From JAAYZQ01 sp034428935 (GTDB lineage Bacteria > Chloroflexota > Anaerolineae > JAAYZQ01), in assembly GCA_034428935.1 (NCBI GenBank), contig DAOUHB010000256.1:1-64000 (forward strand): a DNA stretch of 64,000 nt. The letters are read 5' to 3'. The notes under the pieces were generated by a model, which ran no database searches, was not told where the DNA came from, and was given only the letters and a program-made list of their open reading frames with translations. A program made the position numbers and the translations under genes. This document shows, piece after piece, positions 1-7,855 of the stretch; position 1 is the stretch's first letter, and every line of letters starts with the position of its first letter.

Positions 1-1
1 G

Positions 2-622
2 ATGGTAGAGCGCCAGATCCGTCGCCGTGGCGTGACGGATCAAGACGTGCTGGACGCCATGGAGCGTGTACCCCGCCACGAGTTCGTGCCATCCCAGTAT
101 CGCCCGCAGGCTTACGCCGACCATCCCCTCCCCATCGGCTTCGGGCAGACCATCTCCCAGCCCTACATCGTGGCCCTCATGACCCAGCTCCTGGAGCTGA
201 AACCCGGCCATCGCGTGCTGGAGGTCGGCACCGGCTCGGGCTACCAGGCGGCCATCCTGGGCGAGATCGTGGCAGAGGTGTACACCGTCGAGATCATCGA
301 GGCCCTGGCGATCCAGGACCGCGAGCGGCTGGCCCGCCTCGGCTGCGGCAACGTCCGGGTGCGCTGCGGCGATGGCTACTTTGGCTGGGAGGAGCACGCC
401 CCCTACGATGCCATCGTCGTCACCGCCGCCGCCCGCGAGATCCCCCCACCGCTGCTGGCGCAGCTCAAGGACGGCGGGAAGCTCGTCGTCCCGGTGGGCC
501 CCCCCGGCGGCTACCAAACGCTGTGGGAGATCAGCAAAAAGAAAGCCAAGTTCAACAAGCGCAACGTTACCGGCGTGCTCTTTGTCCCCCTGACCGGCGA
601 CCACGCCCTCGTCGAGGGCTAG
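2..622 (+). CDS. pcm: Protein-L-isoaspartate O-methyltransferase
   Basis: Repairs age-damaged proteins by SAM-dependent methylation of L-isoaspartyl residues in the cytoplasm. The family-typical GQTISQP stretch lies at residues 48-54 and the SAM-binding motif I, VLEVGTGSG, at about 72-80, followed by the usual Rossmann strands. The 206 residues match the usual family length (about 200-220), but the ATG is at the second base of the window, so a few N-terminal codons and the promoter may lie outside it. The gene converges with the helicase on the other strand, with a palindromic repeat between their ends. The family call is secure; the true start is not visible. Confidence 0.93.
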   Translation: MVERQIRRRGVTDQDVLDAMERVPRHEFVPSQYRPQAYADHPLPIGFGQTISQPYIVALMTQLLELKPGHRVLEVGTGSGYQAAILGEIVAEVYTVEIIEALAIQDRERLARLGCGNVRVRCGDGYFGWEEHAPYDAIVVTAAAREIPPPLLAQLKDGGKLVVPVGPPGGYQTLWEISKKKAKFNKRNVTGVLFVPLTGDHALVEG

Positions 623-628
623 CAGGTT

Positions 629-676
629 CGTAGTAATGGCTTTAGCCATCTAGAAACGACTGAAGTCGTTACTACC
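629..676. repeat. Clover-leaf palindromic repeat between convergent genes
   Basis: An outer stem GTAGTAA (630-636) / TTACTAC (669-675) encloses two small perfect hairpins, TGGCT-TT-AGCCA (637-648) and ACGACT-GA-AGTCGT (656-669). The folded form is a three-way junction on either strand. Its place between two convergent stop codons suits a bidirectional terminator. It resembles short palindromic repeats dispersed in Chloroflexota genomes, but only one copy is seen in this window. Confidence 0.6.
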
Positions 677-707
677 AGCGAGAATCGTCCCCTTCTCCGA
701 CAGGCTG

Positions 708-2969
708 CTAGCGCTGCAGGCGCAGATCCAACGCCGTGTGGCGCTCGGCGATCTTGAAGTTGCGCACGGCAATGGCGATGGCCCGGCGGTTGCCCACCAG
801 CACCACCAGCTCCCTGGCCCGGGTGATGGCGGTGTACAGCAGGTTACGTTGGAGCATCATGTATTGCTGGGTGAGCACCGGCAGCACCACGGCCCGGTAC
901 TCGCTGCCCTGGCTCTTGTGCACGCTGACCGCGTAGGCGTGGACCAGCTCGTCCAGGTCCGAGAACTCGTACTCCACGTCGCGCCCGTCGATGCGGACCG
1001 TCATCGCCTGGTTCACCGCGTCCACCGCCGTGATCCAGCCCATGTCGCCGTTAAAGACCTCGCGGTCATAGTCGTTGCGCGTCTGCATCACCCGGTCGCC
1101 CAGGCGAAAGACCTGGGCCCCGCGGCGATACTCCGGCCTGCCCTCCAGCGGCGGGTTCAGCGCCTCCTGGAGCCGGCGGTTCAGCTCGCCCACGCCGGCA
1201 GCCCCGCGGTGCAGTGGCGAGAGCACCTGGATCTCGCCCAGGGGGTCAAAGCCAAAGCGGCGCGGGATGCGGTTTCGCACCAGGTCCACCACCAGGTCCG
1301 CGGCCTGCTCCGAATCCGTGGCCGGAAAGAGAAAGAAGTCGGTGGCCTGCCGGCTGAAGAGGGGCATCTCGCCGCGGTTGATGCGGTGGGCGTTTTCGAC
1401 GATGAGGCTGCCCTCCGCCTGGCGAAAGATCTCGGTCAGGCACACCACCGCCGCCACCCCCGAATCGATGATGTCGCGCAGGACGTTGCCCGCGCCGACG
1501 CTGGGCAGTTGATCCACGTCGCCGACGAGGAGCAGGTGGCTGCCCGGGGGGACGGCCTTGAGGAGGTGGTTGGCCAGGAGCAGGTCGAGCATGCTGGCCT
1601 CGTCCACGATCAACATGTCCAGCTCCAGGGGATTGTCCTCGTTGCGCTGGAACTGGAATCCCTGCCGCGGCTTGAACTCCAACAGGCGGTGGATGGTCCG
1701 TGCCTCGCGGCCGGTGGCCTCGGCCAGGCGCTTGGCGGCGCGACCGGTGGGGGCCGCCAGGGCATAGCGAAAGCCCCTGGACTCCAGCAGGCGGATGATG
1801 GTGCGCGTGGCCGTGGTCTTGCCCGTACCCGGGCCCCCGGTGAGCACCGCCACCTTGTTGGTCAGCGCGGTGCCGACGGCCAGGCGCTGCCCGGCGTTCA
1901 GCGCCAGCCCCTCCTGGGCGGCCAGGTGGTCAAAGACCCGATCCAGGTTGGCGTCCTGGAAAAAGGCCAGGCTGCTCTCCTCCGCCCCCAGGAGGGCCCG
2001 CAGCCGGTTGGCGACGCCGATCTCGCCGTAGTAAAAGGGCGCCAGGTAGATGGCGCGCTCTTCCAGGAGGAGGTGCGGCGCCGGCGGCTCGTCGGCGGAG
2101 GCCTCCGGGGCCGGCGAATCCACGGCCCCCTCGGGGCTGCCGTTGCCGGCGGCCGGCGAAAGGGGCTCCACGCGGACGGTATAGTCGGCGGCCAGCGACT
2201 CGATGCCCTGGGCCACCAGGTCGGGGGCCACCTCCAGGATGCGGGTGCTCTCGTGGATCAGCTCGCCCTGGGGCGCATAGACGTGGCCGTCGTCGGCCAT
2301 CTGGCTCAGGGTGTAGGCGATGCCGGCTTGCACCCGCTGCGGGCTGTCGGGCGCCAGCCCCAGCTCGCGGGCGATCTTGTCGGCGGTGAGAAAGCCGATG
2401 CCGTACACCTCCTGGGCCAGGCGGTAGGGGTTGCTGCGCACCACGTCAATGCTGGCGTCGCCATAGGTCTTGTAGATGCGGACGGCGTGGGAGGTGCTGA
2501 CGTTGTGGCTCTGCAGGAAGAGCATCACCTCCTGGATGGCCTTTTGCTCGGCCCAGGCAGCGCGGATGAGGGCCAGGCGATGCTTGCCCACGCCCAACAC
2601 CTCCAGCAGGCGCTCGGGCTGGTTCTCGATGACGTCCAGCGTGTCGGCCTTGAAGCGGCGCACGATGCGTTTGGCCGTCACCGGGCCGATGCCCTTGATG
2701 AGGCCGGAGCCGAGGTACTTTTCCATGCCGTCCACCGTGGCCGGTAGGACGGTGGTATAGCGCTCCACCTGGAACTGGCGGCCGTAGCGGGCGTGTTCCT
2801 TCCACTCGCCCTCCAGCCGCAGCGTTTCGCCCGGCCGCACCTCCAGCAGGTTGCCCACGACCGTGACGGTATAGGCGCGGCCTTCGGGCGTCACCTGGGC
2901 TACGGTATAGCCCGTTTCCGCGCTGTAGAATGTCAGCCGCTCGACGGTTCCGACCAGCGATTCAGACAA
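708..2969 (-). CDS. recD2: RecD2-type superfamily 1 DNA helicase
   Basis: ATP-dependent 5'-3' DNA helicase of the RecD/TraA group, acting in DNA repair. An N-terminal OB-like region (about 1-90) and helix-hairpin-helix region precede the motor. Motif I GGPGTGKTT is near residues 375-383, Walker B is LIVDEAS, motif III is GDVDQLPS, then FRQAE, and the C-terminal motifs HKSQGSEY and YTAITRARE follow. No recB or recC is nearby, which fits RecD2 rather than RecBCD. The frame stays open to a GTG at 3050, but the TTG at 2969 is preferred: homologous sequence begins just there (SESLVGTVERLTF) and GGAACGGGTGA precedes it. A promoter lies at 3123-3095. Confidence 0.92.
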   Translation of the reverse strand: MSESLVGTVERLTFYSAETGYTVAQVTPEGRAYTVTVVGNLLEVRPGETLRLEGEWKEHARYGRQFQVERYTTVLPATVDGMEKYLGSGLIKGIGPVTAKRIVRRFKADTLDVIENQPERLLEVLGVGKHRLALIRAAWAEQKAIQEVMLFLQSHNVSTSHAVRIYKTYGDASIDVVRSNPYRLAQEVYGIGFLTADKIARELGLAPDSPQRVQAGIAYTLSQMADDGHVYAPQGELIHESTRILEVAPDLVAQGIESLAADYTVRVEPLSPAAGNGSPEGAVDSPAPEASADEPPAPHLLLEERAIYLAPFYYGEIGVANRLRALLGAEESSLAFFQDANLDRVFDHLAAQEGLALNAGQRLAVGTALTNKVAVLTGGPGTGKTTATRTIIRLLESRGFRYALAAPTGRAAKRLAEATGREARTIHRLLEFKPRQGFQFQRNEDNPLELDMLIVDEASMLDLLLANHLLKAVPPGSHLLLVGDVDQLPSVGAGNVLRDIIDSGVAAVVCLTEIFRQAEGSLIVENAHRINRGEMPLFSRQATDFFLFPATDSEQAADLVVDLVRNRIPRRFGFDPLGEIQVLSPLHRGAAGVGELNRRLQEALNPPLEGRPEYRRGAQVFRLGDRVMQTRNDYDREVFNGDMGWITAVDAVNQAMTVRIDGRDVEYEFSDLDELVHAYAVSVHKSQGSEYRAVVLPVLTQQYMMLQRNLLYTAITRARELVVLVGNRRAIAIAVRNFKIAERHTALDLRLQR

Positions 2970-3094
2970 AGACTCACCCGTTCCGTTTCCAGTACCGCGC
3001 AGGGCGAGAGCCCGGCACCAGGGTCCGCCGGCCTGCAACCTCCTGCGCACCGATCCGCCCGCCAGGCAAAGGGCGTGGCATCCCGGCAGCCCGC

Positions 3095-3123
3095 ATTATA
3101 GCAAAAGCAGCAGAGCGCGTCAA
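3095..3123 (-). promoter_or_regulatory. Sigma70-type promoter of the RecD2 gene
   Basis: Read on the minus strand: -35 TTGACG at 3123-3118, a 17-bp spacer and -10 TATAAT at 3100-3095. It is divergent from the arfB promoter about 40 bp away. Confidence 0.75.
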
Positions 3124-3160
3124 ACCGGCCAGAACTCCTCAGGCATGGGGCGCGGCTGCC

Positions 3161-3189
3161 TTGACGCTGCCGTGTGCCTGTGTTATACT
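3161..3189 (+). promoter_or_regulatory. Sigma70-type promoter of the arfB leader/arfB
   Basis: TTGACG (3161-3166), 17-bp spacer, TATACT (3184-3189). The predicted start of transcription near 3196 leaves only about 14 nt before the leader ORF and its Shine-Dalgarno. Confidence 0.75.
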
Positions 3190-3209
3190 CGCGCCAGAAG
3201 GAGAGCAAG

Positions 3210-3239
3210 ATGCCGGCAACCGTCCCCTTTGGGATATGA
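3210..3239 (+). CDS. Nine-codon leader ORF in frame with arfB
   Basis: ATG at 3210 opens MPATVPFGI and closes at TGA 3237-3239. It has a strong Shine-Dalgarno, AAGGAG at 3198-3203, six bases before the ATG, whereas arfB itself has no comparable site. The leader is in the same frame as arfB, whose ATG follows the TGA after one proline codon. Either translation reinitiates on arfB after termination, or some ribosomes read through the UGA. Translation of this ORF is not proven; an assembly error in the stop codon is a less likely alternative. Confidence 0.4.
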   Translation: MPATVPFGI

Positions 3240-3242
3240 CCC

Positions 3243-3677
3243 ATGGACGGCGAGACTATCGCAGTCGACGACAGGGTCCAGATCCCCCTCTCGGAGCTCG
3301 AGTTCCGCTTCTCACGCAGCAGCGGGCCCGGCGGCCAGCACGTGCAAAAGTCGTCCACCCGGGTGGAGCTGCTCTTTGACGTCGCCCGCTCGCCCAGCCT
3401 CGACGACGAGCAACGCGCCCGTGTGCTGAGCCGCCTTTCCGGTTATGTCGACTCGGATGGGGTCTTGCACGTCGTCTCCCAATCCGAACGGAGCCAATGG
3501 CGCAACCGCCAGGAGGTCGTGGAGCGCTTCCAGGAGCTGATGCGCCGCGCCCTGGCCCGCCGCAAGCGGCGAAGGGCCACCAGGCCCACGGCGGCCTCCC
3601 GGGAAAAGCGCCTGGAGCAAAAGAAACGCCGCGGCCAGATCAAGAGGCACCGCGGGCCCGTGGAAGAGGACTGGTAG
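3243..3677 (+). CDS. arfB: Alternative ribosome-rescue factor ArfB (peptidyl-tRNA hydrolase)
   Basis: Hydrolyses peptidyl-tRNA on ribosomes stalled at mRNA 3' ends. The catalytic GGQ sits in SGPGGQHVQKSSTRVEL near residues 28-45. The C-terminal third is strongly basic (ARRKRRR, EQKKRRGQIKRHRG), as expected for the tail that occupies the empty mRNA channel. The length of 144 residues fits ArfB/YaeJ and is far too short for RF1 or RF2. It is transcribed from 3161-3189 and follows an in-frame leader ORF that ends in UGA three bases upstream. Divergent from recD2. Confidence 0.93.
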   Translation: MDGETIAVDDRVQIPLSELEFRFSRSSGPGGQHVQKSSTRVELLFDVARSPSLDDEQRARVLSRLSGYVDSDGVLHVVSQSERSQWRNRQEVVERFQELMRRALARRKRRRATRPTAASREKRLEQKKRRGQIKRHRGPVEEDW

Positions 3678-3712
3678 GGGCGTGCGTGCATTGGCCTTGG
3701 AGAGCCGCTTTT

Positions 3713-3741
3713 TTGTCGCCCCGGGCTCGCCGTGGTATAAT
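3713..3741 (+). promoter_or_regulatory. Sigma70-type promoter of the larA operon
   Basis: TTGTCG (3713-3718), 17-bp spacer, TATAAT (3736-3741). It gives a 5' leader of about 125 nt before larA. Confidence 0.75.
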
Positions 3742-3799
3742 GTGAACAAAAGTACAGTGTCCAGGCCACCGATGGCTTCTTGCGACGTTTTTGTGGATG

Positions 3800-3821
3800 A
3801 CGCCCTGTTAAGCCAGGGCGT
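3800..3821 (+). promoter_or_regulatory. Hairpin in the larA 5' leader
   Basis: Perfect stem ACGCCCTG (3800-3807) / CAGGGCGT (3814-3821) with loop TTAAGC, followed by a short T run in TGTGCGTTTTCG. A second possible stem, CAGCGC/GCGCTG, follows before the Shine-Dalgarno. It could be an attenuator or RNA switch. I do not recognise a known riboswitch class. Confidence 0.4.
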
Positions 3822-3872
3822 TGTGCGTTTTCGCAGCGCGCATTGCGAGCGCTGGAAGCATAGGAGCTGATC

Positions 3873-5198
3873 ATGACATTCCAGGTCCCGTTTGACAGAG
3901 GTAAGCTGAGCTTCGAGTTGCCGGCGGGCTGGCGGTGTGACGTCGCCGAGTCCAGGGTCGTACCGCCCATCCAGGACGTGCCGGCGGCCGTGGCCGAGGC
4001 CGTGGCCGGCCCCGTCAATTCTCCTCCGCTTCGCGAGCTGGCCAAACCGGGCGACAAGGCCTGCATCGTCTTTACCGACATCACGCGCGCCAGCCCCGAC
4101 TATTTGCTGGTACCGCCGCTGCTGGCCGAGCTGGCAGCCGCGGGTGTGCGGGACGACGACATCACCCTGCTGTGTGGCATCGGCCTGCACCGGCCCAGCA
4201 CGCGGGAGGAAAAGGTGGCCAAGCTGGGCCTGGGCGTGGTGGAGCGCTATCGCGTGGTCGACAACGAGCCGTTGAATCCCGAGGCCCTCGTCGACCTGGG
4301 CACCACGGCGAGCGGCATCCCCCTCTCGGTCCATCGCGCCGCCTATGAGGCGGACATTTTGATTGCGACCGGCATTGTCGAGCCGCACCAGTACGCCGGC
4401 TATTCCGGCGGCCGCAAGACGCTGGCCGTGGGCGCCGCGGGCGAGGCCATGATCGCCTACACCCACGGGCCGGCCATGATCGACCACCCCGGCACGCGCC
4501 TGGCCCGGGTCGAGGGCAACCCCTTCCACGAGGCCATCACCGAGGCGGCGCGGCGCGCCGGGCTACGCTTTATTCTCAACGTGGTGCAGGACGACGAAAA
4601 GCGGGTGGTCTTTGTCCGGGCAGGCGAGCCGGAAGCAACCTTCCAGGAGCTGGTGGCCTTTGCCAAGACCCTCTACGAGGTACCCGTGCCGCGCCAGTAC
4701 GACGTGGCCGTGGCGGGCGTCGGCTTTCCCAAGGATGCCAACCTTTACCAGGCCAGCCGCGCGGCCAGTTACCTGTTCTTTGCGCCGACGCCTGTGGTCA
4801 AGCCCGGCGGCTATTTCATCGTCCCGGCGCCCTGCGGCGAAGGCGCGGGCGAGGGCGTGGGCGAGCAGCGGTTTCTGAAGGCCATGCAAGAAGCCCCCGA
4901 CGTCCAGTTCATCCTGGACGACGCGCGCCGGAACGGCTATCCGCCCGGCCAGCAGCGCGCCTTTGTCATGGCCAAGGTCCTGGAAAAGAACCCGGTCATC
5001 GTCGTGGGTGCCCAGGACGCCGACCTGGTCCGTTCGGCCAAGTTCCTCCCGGCGCCCACCATGCAGGCCGCTTTCGACATGGTGCGCCAGGCGATGGGCG
5101 ATGGCCCCCTGGACCCAAGATCGGGCCTGAAAGGGCAGGGTCTGGACGTGCTGGTCGTGCCTCACGCCCTTCTTACGCTGCCCATCGTGCAGCAGTGA
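3873..5198 (+). CDS. larA: LarA-family nickel-dependent 2-hydroxyacid (lactate) racemase
   Basis: Interconverts D- and L-lactate or another 2-hydroxyacid using the nickel-pincer cofactor. Family marks are TDITRASPD (near 69-77), HRPSTREEK, and EPHQYAGYSGGRKT, whose lysine corresponds to the cofactor-bearing Lys184 of Lactiplantibacillus LarA. The 441 residues match the family (about 420-440). The start is fixed by AGGAG at 3862-3866, six bases before ATG. The next gene follows after 35 bp and encodes an oxidase iron-sulfur subunit, so the protein probably supplies the stereoisomer used by GlcF-GlcD. No larB, larC or larE cofactor genes are in the window. The true substrate may not be lactate, since LarA homologues are diverse. 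Confidence 0.85.
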   Translation: MTFQVPFDRGKLSFELPAGWRCDVAESRVVPPIQDVPAAVAEAVAGPVNSPPLRELAKPGDKACIVFTDITRASPDYLLVPPLLAELAAAGVRDDDITLLCGIGLHRPSTREEKVAKLGLGVVERYRVVDNEPLNPEALVDLGTTASGIPLSVHRAAYEADILIATGIVEPHQYAGYSGGRKTLAVGAAGEAMIAYTHGPAMIDHPGTRLARVEGNPFHEAITEAARRAGLRFILNVVQDDEKRVVFVRAGEPEATFQELVAFAKTLYEVPVPRQYDVAVAGVGFPKDANLYQASRAASYLFFAPTPVVKPGGYFIVPAPCGEGAGEGVGEQRFLKAMQEAPDVQFILDDARRNGYPPGQQRAFVMAKVLEKNPVIVVGAQDADLVRSAKFLPAPTMQAAFDMVRQAMGDGPLDPRSGLKGQGLDVLVVPHALLTLPIVQQ

Positions 5199-5233
5199 GC
5201 AAGCTAGAAGTGGACCCTACAAGCAGGAGCATC

Positions 5234-6430
5234 ATGGAAACGACCGACCCGGAACCAAGTCAGACCCCCCTGGCCAGCGCCGAGATGGTCACCGGCGGTG
5301 AGCAGGCCTCGTGCATTCGCTGCGGGCTCTGCCTGGCCACCTGCCCGGTCTATCGCGCCACCCTGCGCGAGACCGACAGCCCCCGCGGCCGCGTCGCCCT
5401 GTTGCGTGCCGTGGGCGAAGGCCGGCTGCAGCCCGGCCAGGAGATGGCCGACCGCTACTACCAGTGCCTGCTGTGCGCCTCGTGCGCCAACATCTGCCCC
5501 AGCGGCGTGCCCCTGGAAGAGATCTTGCAGGTCGCCCGCGACGACATGAGCCATCAGAAGCTCCAGCCCGAGGTCCTCACCCGCCTGGCCAGTATCATCG
5601 GCGAGCACCACAACATTTCGGGCGACGACAACGCCAACCGCTTGCTCTGGACGGACAATATGGACCAGCCGCCTTCGGGCGCCGCGCCCCACGAGACCGC
5701 CGACGTGGTCTATTTCGTCGGCTGCGTGGGCTCGTTCTTTCCGCGGAGCTACCGCCTTCCCCAGACCATGGCGCAGTTGATGGACCGGGCGGGCCTGGAT
5801 TACGCCGTGTTGGGCGGCGAGGAGTGGTGCTGCGGCTATCCCCTGCTCATCAACGGCGACCTGGAAAAGGCCGGCGAGCTGATACGCCACAACCTGGAAA
5901 AGGTGCGGGCCATGCAGGCCAGGCAGGTGGTCTTTACCTGCCCCTCTTGCCTGCACATCTGGAGTCACGTCTACAAGGAGGCGGGTGGGGGCCAACTGCC
6001 CTTCGAGCTGCTCCACGCCACCGAGCTGCTGGCCGCCATGGTGGACGAGGGCCGCCTCAAGTTCCGCGAGCTGCCCCCCCAGCGCGTGACCTACCACGAT
6101 CCCTGCGACCTGGGACGCAAGGAAGGCATATTTGACGCCCCCCGCCGGGTGCTGGCCGCCATCCCCGGCCTGGAGCTGGTGGAGATGAGGGACAATCGAG
6201 CCAACTCCCACTGCTGCGGTGGAGGCGGCAACCTGGAGACCTTTGACGCCGCGCTGTCGCACGCCGTATCGGACCGGCGCCTGGAACAGGCCCAGGAAGT
6301 GGAGGCCCAGGTCATCGCCTCGGCCTGCCAGCAGTGCGAGCGGACCCTAACCGAAGCAGCGCGCCGCAACCGCGTCCGCGTGAAGGTGGTGGACGTCGCC
6401 GAGCTGGCCCTGCAGGCCCTGGAGGACTGA
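5234..6430 (+). CDS. glcF: Glycolate/D-lactate oxidase iron-sulfur subunit
   Basis: Electron-transfer partner of the FAD subunit encoded next. Two ferredoxin-like 4Fe-4S motifs are visible: Cys 27/30/33/37 (CIRCGLCLATCP) and Cys 78/81/84/88 (CLLCASCANICP). Two cysteine-rich CCG domains follow (WCCGYP with CPSCLH; HDPCDLG with HCCGGGG). The length of 398 residues is typical of GlcF. The ATG at 5234 is chosen because AGGAG lies at 5225-5229; an in-frame GTG at 5195 overlapping the larA stop is a weaker alternative. It is in an operon with larA and glcD. Confidence 0.9.
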   Translation: METTDPEPSQTPLASAEMVTGGEQASCIRCGLCLATCPVYRATLRETDSPRGRVALLRAVGEGRLQPGQEMADRYYQCLLCASCANICPSGVPLEEILQVARDDMSHQKLQPEVLTRLASIIGEHHNISGDDNANRLLWTDNMDQPPSGAAPHETADVVYFVGCVGSFFPRSYRLPQTMAQLMDRAGLDYAVLGGEEWCCGYPLLINGDLEKAGELIRHNLEKVRAMQARQVVFTCPSCLHIWSHVYKEAGGGQLPFELLHATELLAAMVDEGRLKFRELPPQRVTYHDPCDLGRKEGIFDAPRRVLAAIPGLELVEMRDNRANSHCCGGGGNLETFDAALSHAVSDRRLEQAQEVEAQVIASACQQCERTLTEAARRNRVRVKVVDVAELALQALED

Positions 6431-6440
6431 TGGAGGCGGC

Positions 6441-7817
6441 ATGCTGAAAGAAGAGATCCTATCCCAGCTCAGGACCATCGCGGGCGACGACAACGTCCTG
6501 ACGTCGCCCGAGGCCCTGATCTGCTACTCCTACGACGGTACCTTTCACGAGTCGCTGCCCGAGGCGGTGGTGAGCCCGGCCAACAGCGCCGAGGTCGCCA
6601 GCATCCTCGCCCTGTGCAACAACGAAGGGGTCCCGGTCATCACCAGGGGCATGGCCAGCGGCCTGGCCGCGGCAACGGTCCCCGTGGACGGGGGCCTGGT
6701 GCTGAACATGGTGCGCCTGAACCGCATCCTGGAGATCGACCGGGCCAACATGATGGTCGAGGTCGAGGCCGGGGTCATCACCAGCGACCTGCAGGCGACG
6801 GTGGAAAAGCTGGGCCTCTTTTACCCGCCCGATCCGTCCAGCGTGCGCCACTCGACCATCGGCGGCAACATTGCCTGCAACGCCGGCGGGCCGCGCTGCC
6901 TGAAATACGGCGTCACGGGCGATTACGTCATGGCCCTGGAGGTCGTCCTGGCCGACGGCCGCATCCTCGAGACGGGCGGCAAGGCCATCAAGAACGTCAC
7001 CGGCTACGACCTGGTCAGCCTCTTTATCGGGTCGGAGGGCACGCTGGGGGTCATCACGCGGGCCATCCTGAAGCTCATCGCCCTGCCCGAGGCCAAGCGC
7101 ACCGGGCAGGCCATCTTTCCCCGGCTGGAGGACGCCAGCCGGGCGGTCAATGCCATCCTGTGGGGCGGCATCGTGCCCGCCACGCTGGAGCTGATGGACG
7201 AAACGGCCATCAACTGCGTTGAGGACTATATGCACCTGGGCCTGCCCCGCGACGCCGAGGCCATCCTCATCATCGAAACCGACGGCGACAATGCCGACGC
7301 GGCCCGGGACATGGACGTTATTGCCCGCATTTGCCGCGACGGTGGAGCCATCGAAATGCGCATCGCCCAGACCGCCAAGGAGAGCGACGACCTGTGGCGT
7401 GCCCGCCGCAGCATCTCGGGCTCCCTGGGCCGCAAGCGGCCCAACAAGCTGGGCGAGGACATCTCGGTGCCCCGCAGCGCCATCCCCGACACCATCCGGG
7501 GCATCAAGGAGATTTCGGACAAGCGAAAGCTGCCCATCGTGATCTTTGGCCACGCCGGCGACGGCAACCTGCACCCCAACATCCTCTTTGACAAACGCGA
7601 TCCCGAGGAGTGGGCCCGCGTACAGCAGGCGGTGGCCGACCTGTTCGCCCTCTCGGTCAGCGTGGGGGGAACGCTCAGCGGTGAGCACGGTGTGGGGACC
7701 CTGAAAAAACCGTTCCTGGAGAGCGACGTGGGCCCCATCGCCATGGACGTCATGCGCTCCATCCGGCGGGCGCTGGACCCCCGGGGCATCCTGAACCCGG
7801 GCAAGATTTTGGACTGA
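6441..7817 (+). CDS. glcD: FAD-linked glycolate/D-lactate dehydrogenase subunit
   Basis: Catalytic flavoprotein oxidising a 2-hydroxyacid to the 2-ketoacid. The N-terminal FAD_binding_4 region contains the PPDPSS and IGGNIACNAGGPRCLKYG motifs. The C-terminal FAD-oxidase domain has HAGDGNLHPN and the GGTLSGEHGVG ending. The 458-residue length is normal. The gene begins 10 bp after glcF with GGAGG just upstream. With LarA upstream, D-lactate oxidation to pyruvate is the likeliest role, but glycolate cannot be excluded from sequence. Confidence 0.9.
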   Translation: MLKEEILSQLRTIAGDDNVLTSPEALICYSYDGTFHESLPEAVVSPANSAEVASILALCNNEGVPVITRGMASGLAAATVPVDGGLVLNMVRLNRILEIDRANMMVEVEAGVITSDLQATVEKLGLFYPPDPSSVRHSTIGGNIACNAGGPRCLKYGVTGDYVMALEVVLADGRILETGGKAIKNVTGYDLVSLFIGSEGTLGVITRAILKLIALPEAKRTGQAIFPRLEDASRAVNAILWGGIVPATLELMDETAINCVEDYMHLGLPRDAEAILIIETDGDNADAARDMDVIARICRDGGAIEMRIAQTAKESDDLWRARRSISGSLGRKRPNKLGEDISVPRSAIPDTIRGIKEISDKRKLPIVIFGHAGDGNLHPNILFDKRDPEEWARVQQAVADLFALSVSVGGTLSGEHGVGTLKKPFLESDVGPIAMDVMRSIRRALDPRGILNPGKILD

Positions 7818-7855
7818 TTGATGGTTTGTTCGTAATAAATCTAGGGAGGAGAATC

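Noticed and set aside
3237..3245. UGA as a selenocysteine codon extending ArfB
   Set aside because: No SECIS-like hairpin follows, and ArfB homologues begin at about the downstream ATG.
3800..3872. Known riboswitch (fluoride, NiCo) upstream of larA
   Set aside because: The conserved bases of these classes are not recognisable; only simple hairpins are seen.
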